A program made the translations under genes and the position numbers. The notes under the pieces are model-generated. The model did not search any database. It saw nothing but the letters and a program-made list of their open reading frames with translations, and had not been told where the DNA came from. From positions 2,272,001-2,336,000 of the forward strand of contig NZ_LBMJ01000001.1 of the NCBI RefSeq assembly GCF_001413925.1: a stretch of DNA of 64,000 nt, read 5' to 3'. Positions within the stretch are counted from its first letter, which is position 1; each line of letters starts with the position of its first letter. Source of the stretch: Nonlabens sp. YIK11 (GTDB lineage Bacteria; Bacteroidota; Bacteroidia; Flavobacteriales; Flavobacteriaceae). Positions 60,026 through 64,000 of this stretch are shown piece after piece.

Positions 60026-60859
60026 ATGCCATATCTAGAAAAAACAACCGGAACATCAGAAGCTAACGTATCTATCTATTACGAAGACTATGGATCAGGT
60101 GATCCTATTATTTTGAGCCACGGCTGGCCATTGAGCGGCAACATGTGGGAATATCAAGTACCTGTATTGATTGAAGCGGGTTATAGAGTCATTACTTACG
60201 ATCGCCGTGGTTTTGGAAAATCTTCCAGACCTTATCAAAATTATAACTATAGCACCATGTCACAGGACGTGCATGACATCATCACCAAATTGAGTCTCAA
60301 TAATGTAACTCTCGTAGGGTTTTCCATGGGCGGTGGCGAACTGGGAAAATTTGTGGAAAAATATGGAACTAGCAACTTGAAGAAATTAGTATTTATAAGC
60401 TCTATCGCTCCGTTTATGCTCAAAACAGATGATAATCCAGATGGTGTGCCCGAAAAAGTATTTGAAGGCATGAAAGAAAACGTCAAAAATGATCGAGCAG
60501 GTTTCTTGAAAGAGTTTGGAAAGAACTTTGTGAACTACGATGACAATAAAGACAAAGTTTCTGAAGGTCAAATGGATTATAACTTCAATATTGCTGTTTC
60601 GGCTTCTCCTAAAGGTACATTAGACTGTATCGACGCGTTCGGTAAAACAGACTTGAGAGATGCTTTAAAATCAATTGACATTCCTACCCTATTCATTCAC
60701 GGTGATGCCGATGAGATTGTACCACCAAAACCTACATCAGAACAAGGACATAAATTAGTTAAAGATTCCAGATTGGAAATCATAGAAGGAGCACCGCACG
60801 GTTTGTACTTGACTCATCAAGAGCAATTGCATAAAATTTTATTAGATTTTCTCAAATAG
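60026..60859 (+). CDS. Alpha/beta hydrolase, non-heme chloroperoxidase-like
   Basis: A 277-residue hydrolase. The nucleophile S100 is in GFSMGGGELG, the acid is likely D in FIHGDADEIVPP and the histidine is in GAPHGLYLTH. The strand-loop SHGWPLSGNMWEYQ and TYDRRGFGKSS match the AB-hydrolase group of cofactor-free haloperoxidases and esterases. The halogenation activity of this group is an in vitro side reaction of esterase-like enzymes; the natural substrate is unknown. Terminator follows. Confidence 0.9.
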   Translation: MPYLEKTTGTSEANVSIYYEDYGSGDPIILSHGWPLSGNMWEYQVPVLIEAGYRVITYDRRGFGKSSRPYQNYNYSTMSQDVHDIITKLSLNNVTLVGFSMGGGELGKFVEKYGTSNLKKLVFISSIAPFMLKTDDNPDGVPEKVFEGMKENVKNDRAGFLKEFGKNFVNYDDNKDKVSEGQMDYNFNIAVSASPKGTLDCIDAFGKTDLRDALKSIDIPTLFIHGDADEIVPPKPTSEQGHKLVKDSRLEIIEGAPHGLYLTHQEQLHKILLDFLK

Positions 60860-60878
60860 AATCAGCTAGAATCATTTT

Positions 60879-60912
60879 AAAACGGTAAGCCTGATCAGTT
60901 TACCGTTTTTTT
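60879..60912 (+). terminator. Terminator after alpha/beta hydrolase
   Basis: AAAACGGTAA (60879-60888) and TTACCGTTTT (60900-60909), with a T-run. Confidence 0.9.
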
Positions 60913-61002
60913 TTGGAGTGTCTTTAATTGAATTCAAAAAACATTCCTAATGGATTTGAATAGTTGGTGGTTAGTGGTATTTTAGGACAAATTAAATTTT
61001 CC

Positions 61003-61632
61003 ATGAAAAACCTAGATCAAATTTTTGAAAATAATAAGCAATGGATCCAATCAAAGCTAGATGAAGATGCACAGTACTTTGATAAATTGGCTTCTGGTCA
61101 AAGTCCAGAGATTCTTTACATAGGATGTTCTGACAGTAGAGCCACCGCTGAGGAGATCATGGGAATGGGACCTGGCGAAATATTTGTGCACAGAAACATC
61201 GCCAATATGGCTTCAAACCTAGATCTTACTGCCATGGGCGTGATCAATTATGCGGTAACCCATCTAAAGGTAGATCATGTAATTGTTTGTGGACACTACG
61301 GTTGTGGTGGTGTAAAAGCAGCCATGCAATCGCAGGATTTAGGAATATTGAATCCTTATCTGCGCAACATACGTGATGTATACCGTACTCATAAAGATGA
61401 GCTTAATGCCATAGAAGATGAAGAAGCTAGATACAAAAGACTAGTGGAACTAAATGTTCAAGAGCAATGTATTAATGTTCTTAAAACCAGTGATGTACAG
61501 ATCGCAGTAAAGAATCGTAACATCACGGTTCACGGTTGGGTTTTTGATCTTGAATCTGGCAAGTTGATTGACTTAAAAATCGACTTCAAGTCTATCCTGA
61601 AAGATATTATGGAGATCTATCATTTAGACTAA
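61003..61632 (+). CDS. Beta-class carbonic anhydrase
   Basis: With ATG 61003, 209 residues. Zinc ligands are C42 (GCSDSR, with D44 and R46), H98 and C101 (CGHYGCGG). The C-terminus has HGWVFDLESGKLIDLKI. Interconverts CO2 and bicarbonate in the cytoplasm; its bicarbonate could also feed TsaC. The longer frame from 60964 adds an unconserved 13 residues. Terminator downstream. Confidence 0.94.
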   Translation: MKNLDQIFENNKQWIQSKLDEDAQYFDKLASGQSPEILYIGCSDSRATAEEIMGMGPGEIFVHRNIANMASNLDLTAMGVINYAVTHLKVDHVIVCGHYGCGGVKAAMQSQDLGILNPYLRNIRDVYRTHKDELNAIEDEEARYKRLVELNVQEQCINVLKTSDVQIAVKNRNITVHGWVFDLESGKLIDLKIDFKSILKDIMEIYHLD

Positions 61633-61653
61633 CTAATTTTATCATAAAATGAG

Positions 61654-61686
61654 GCGCTTTACTTGAGAACAGTAAAGCGCTTTTTA
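61654..61686 (+). terminator. Terminator after carbonic anhydrase
   Basis: GCGCTTTACT (61654-61663) and AGTAAAGCGC (61671-61680) around a 7-nt loop, followed by TTTTTATTT. Confidence 0.88.
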
Positions 61687-61720
61687 TTTAGCAAAAGAGT
61701 CAAGTTTTTAGTCAAGCTTT

Positions 61721-62314
61721 ATGGAGCACCGGCATTTTTTGATCTACAAACCATTTAAAATGGTCAGCCAATTTATTTCCAACGATCGCCATCAAAAAAA
61801 GAAAAGGTTTCTGGGAGAGCTTCATGATTTCCCAAATGGCTGTATGGCTGTTGGAAGATTGGATGAAACCAGTGAAGGCTTATTAATCATAACCACTGAT
61901 GGGCAGCTGAGTAATAACATCAACAGGTCCAAAACCTTTACCAAAGAATATTACGCTCAAGTAGATGGAGAAATCACAGAGGAAGCCTTGAAGATGCTAG
62001 CTAGTGGTGTAGAGATCACAGCAAATGGTAAACCGTATATAACAGATATTTGTGATGTGAAAAAACTGGAAACTGTTCCTAACCTGCCAGAAACAAAGCA
62101 AAAAATAAGAGATGAAAGGCACGGCCCTACCAGTTGGATTTCGCTCACCTTAAACGAAGGAAAATTTAGGCAAGTGCGTAAAATGACTAGCGCCGTAGGT
62201 TTTCCAACACTACGCCTTGTAAGAGTAAGAATAGGGATTTACGAAATAGGTACAATGAAAAGTGGTGAAGTGATGGAACTTGATGACAATACGTTAAGAG
62301 ATGCTATTTCTTGA
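61721..62314 (+). CDS. RsuA/RluE-type pseudouridine synthase
   Basis: A 197-residue short enzyme without an S4 domain. The catalytic motif is AVGRLDETSEGLLI (43-56, D48). TKEYYAQVDGEI, the LNEGKFRQVRKM segment and VGFPTLRLVRVRIG follow as in RluE, which modifies 23S rRNA U2457 in E. coli; the same target is inferred. It overlaps the convergent exported-protein gene by 11 nt. Confidence 0.92.
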   Translation: MEHRHFLIYKPFKMVSQFISNDRHQKKKRFLGELHDFPNGCMAVGRLDETSEGLLIITTDGQLSNNINRSKTFTKEYYAQVDGEITEEALKMLASGVEITANGKPYITDICDVKKLETVPNLPETKQKIRDERHGPTSWISLTLNEGKFRQVRKMTSAVGFPTLRLVRVRIGIYEIGTMKSGEVMELDDNTLRDAIS

Positions 62315-62930
62315 TAACGATCATTGTAGCTTTAACTCCAGAGGCTAGGTTCCAGACATTTTTAGAAATGACATTACCTTCTTTATCCATCACCTTGAAT
62401 TCGGCAGTGTTGGGACCTGAAGAACCTTGATTCAATGCCTCAATTTCCAGCTTATTGAATCCTTCCTTTAGATTGATATCAAATCCTTGAAAGATATTAC
62501 GCAGGTAAATTTGCTCTACTAAAATCTTGTCGTCCAACCAGACTCTAACCAGATCACCATCCTCATATTGATGATCACGGCACACCATGGTTAGTACATT
62601 TTCACCTGTCTTGATCTCTCCTAGAAAGGTATCACTCACAAAACCTATACTGTTCCCAAGATCCTTTTTAAACTTGGGTTTTGCAAATTGCACACCAGGA
62701 TCCAATAGATCGGTATCAGTGCGCATGCTTACTTCTGGACGAGCTTTGGTTCTAGAAAAAAATGGAGTAATGGCCTCTTCCTTTTTTGGGAATAACAAAG
62801 AACCCGTTTCTTCTGGAGTTTCTACTTTACGCTCCACAGGATTGACTTTAACTGTAGAACTTCTAGGCGTCTCCTGCGCTATCGCAAAAGATCCCAAAAG
62901 CAAAACGATACATAAACATCGGAGATTCAT
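62304..62930 (-). CDS. Exported protein of unknown function
   Basis: A 208-residue protein with a signal peptide (LCIVLLLGSFAIAQ), a charged linker, and a folded C-terminal part with beta-rich sequence (VLTMVCRDHQYEDGDLVRVW, FDINLKEGFNKLEIEAL, TAEFKVMDKEGNVISKNVWN) that reads like an adhesin or carbohydrate-binding fold. No T9SS sorting domain. Function unknown. Confidence 0.75.
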   Translation of the reverse strand: MNLRCLCIVLLLGSFAIAQETPRSSTVKVNPVERKVETPEETGSLLFPKKEEAITPFFSRTKARPEVSMRTDTDLLDPGVQFAKPKFKKDLGNSIGFVSDTFLGEIKTGENVLTMVCRDHQYEDGDLVRVWLDDKILVEQIYLRNIFQGFDINLKEGFNKLEIEALNQGSSGPNTAEFKVMDKEGNVISKNVWNLASGVKATMIVIKK

Positions 62931-63036
62931 ACAACTAAAATAACAAAATCCTTGCCTAACTTGAATTTGGCAGAAAATTTTCTAATCTATCTGACACGAG
63001 AATAGACCAATAGTTGCACGTTGACTTTGAAAATAT

Positions 63037-63052
63037 CGCTTTCGCGAAAGCG
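63037..63052. repeat. Interspersed palindrome downstream of murA
   Basis: CGCTTTCGCGAAAGCG (18 bp with flanking T/A), 29 bp beyond the murA stop, in the gap to the exported-protein gene. Confidence 0.95.
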
Positions 63053-63081
63053 AACTCGTCTTCAAGCTTCTTTACAAAAAA

Positions 63082-64000
63082 TTAGTTCACTCGCTGGATA
63101 TGAGCTCCTATGCGCTTAAGCCTGGCATCAATATTTTGATAACCACGGTCGATCTGCTCTATGTTGTGAATCGTGCTGGTTCCCTTTGCACTCAAGGCTG
63201 CAATGAGTAGAGAGATACCGGCGCGTATGTCTGGAGACGTCATGGTCGTAGCCTTTAAACTGGACTGGAAATCATGGCCTATCACACTTGCACGATGCGG
63301 GTCACAAAGAATGATTTTGGCACCCATGTCTATGAGTTTATCTACAAAGAACAGGCGGCTTTCAAACATTTTTTGATGTATCAAGACGCTACCACGAGCC
63401 TGTGTGGCAACAACCAGCACAATACTCAAAAGATCTGGAGTAAATCCAGGCCATGGCGCATCACTTATGGTCAATATAGAGCCATCAATATAGTTCTGGA
63501 TCTCGTAACCATCTGTATGTGCAGGAATATAGATATCATCGCCACGACGCTCTATGGTTATACCCAATTTGCGAAAGGTAGATGGGATCAAACCCAACTC
63601 GTCATATGCGACGTTCTTGATAGTCACTTCACTTTTAGTCATAGCAGCTAGTCCTATCCAGCTACCTATCTCGATCATATCTGGTAAAATGCGGTGTTCT
63701 GTACCACCTAATTTGTCAACTCCTTCAATGGTCAACAAATTGGAGCCTATTCCAGATATTTTGGCACCCATGCGCACTAACATCTTACACAATTGCTGTA
63801 GATATGGCTCACAAGCAGCGTTGTAGATAGTGGTAGTTCCATTTGCCATGACGGCAGCCATTACAATATTTGCGGTCCCTGTAACTGATGCCTCATCAAG
63901 CAGCATGTGTGTACCTTGAAGCTGATCTGCCTCTACTCCATAAAAATACTCTTCACGGTTGTACCTGAACTTTGCTCCTAATTTGATGAAACCTTCAAAG
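63082..64000 (-). CDS. murA: UDP-GlcNAc 1-carboxyvinyltransferase, C-terminal part
   Basis: The frame runs off the right edge, so the 5' end is missing; the ATG at 63906 is internal. About 305 codons are visible, from FEGFIKLGAKFRYN near the edge, through YGVEADQLQGTHMLLDEASV and TGTANIVMAAV, to DMIEIGSWIGLAA, PWPGFTPDLLSI, SRLFFVDKLIDMGAKI and RAGISLLIAALSAKG. These are MurA hallmarks. MurA makes the first committed precursor of peptidoglycan from UDP-GlcNAc and phosphoenolpyruvate. The N-terminal Lys/Cys active-site region is outside the window. Confidence 0.95.
   Translation of the reverse strand, partial: FEGFIKLGAKFRYNREEYFYGVEADQLQGTHMLLDEASVTGTANIVMAAVMANGTTTIYNAACEPYLQQLCKMLVRMGAKISGIGSNLLTIEGVDKLGGTEHRILPDMIEIGSWIGLAAMTKSEVTIKNVAYDELGLIPSTFRKLGITIERRGDDIYIPAHTDGYEIQNYIDGSILTISDAPWPGFTPDLLSIVLVVATQARGSVLIHQKMFESRLFFVDKLIDMGAKIILCDPHRASVIGHDFQSSLKATTMTSPDIRAGISLLIAALSAKGTSTIHNIEQIDRGYQNIDARLKRIGAHIQRVN

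Noticed and set aside
4403..63052. Palindrome as a DNA-uptake sequence or as transcription terminators
   Set aside because: Uptake sequences known so far are mostly non-palindromic and the copies lack T-runs; most lie inside genes, so terminators are excluded. Uptake is not fully ruled out.
1..64000. CRISPR array, tRNA, rRNA, insertion sequence or prophage
   Set aside because: No regularly spaced repeats, cloverleaf sequence, transposase or phage gene was seen.

Overview
The window is a stretch of ordinary chromosome from a Flavobacteriaceae bacterium, probably a marine genus of the Nonlabens/Dokdonia type (the genus is inference). The evidence is gene content: a PorX-type regulator of the type IX secretion system next to tsaE and ald; a parA-parB-DUF5683-dapB-lepB-wbqC run; YfhO, DUF4834 and PycTM (DUF5706) proteins; almost no Shine-Dalgarno sequences; and TAnnTTTG promoter elements, several only 4-6 nt before the ATG. 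I saw no rRNA, tRNA, CRISPR array, prophage or insertion sequence.

Layout. 1-6 kb: porX end, tsaE, alanine dehydrogenase, proline dehydrogenase, aroB. 6-13 kb: sucC, a gene-free structured region, lysA, a D-lactate dehydrogenase-like enzyme, a DsbA-like thiol oxidoreductase, a haloacid dehalogenase-like hydrolase and an aldose epimerase. 13-20 kb: DUF808 membrane protein, an unusual flavin monooxygenase, an SDR enzyme, a long PLP enzyme and a DbpA-like RNA helicase. 20-28 kb: glycosyltransferase, then the parA/parB/dapB/lepB/wbqC operon and a Dps protein. 28-41 kb: a 1238-residue phosphoesterase/beta-barrel lipoprotein, an HD-PycTM protein, a GAF protein, a TlpA-like thioredoxin lipoprotein, a rhomboid protease, a lipid A-type acyltransferase, glmM and an ACP phosphodiesterase-like gene. 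41-48 kb: YebC, small stress-type proteins, an SRPBCC/SDR/photolyase operon and two exported proteins. 49-54 kb: a tightly packed YfhO/glycosyltransferase/flippase operon on the minus strand. 54-64 kb: GNAT, RluA-family enzyme, aldehyde dehydrogenase, DUF2945, tsaC, alpha/beta hydrolase, carbonic anhydrase, RluE-type enzyme and the 3' part of murA.

The most striking signal is not a gene. A perfect 16-bp palindrome, CGCTTTCGCGAAAGCG (up to 20 bp, TTCGCTTTCGCGAAAGCGAA), is scattered through the window at roughly one copy per 3 kb: 14 copies with the exact 14-bp core, four single-change variants, two copies carrying a nested 21-bp insertion and one decayed candidate. Most lie inside protein-coding genes, in all three frames, where they encode AFAKA, RFRESE or LSRKR peptides without breaking the gene. 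Two others sit just upstream of candidate promoters of small stress-type genes. This looks like a short interspersed element comparable in style to cyanobacterial HIP1 or Rickettsia palindromic elements. Its function is unknown from sequence alone.

Functional themes: cell-envelope building (murA, glmM, acyltransferase, flippase, glycosyltransferases, lepB), diaminopimelate/lysine synthesis (dapB, lysA), t6A tRNA modification (tsaE, tsaC), chromosome partition (parA, parB), and light and oxidative stress (photolyase, Dps).
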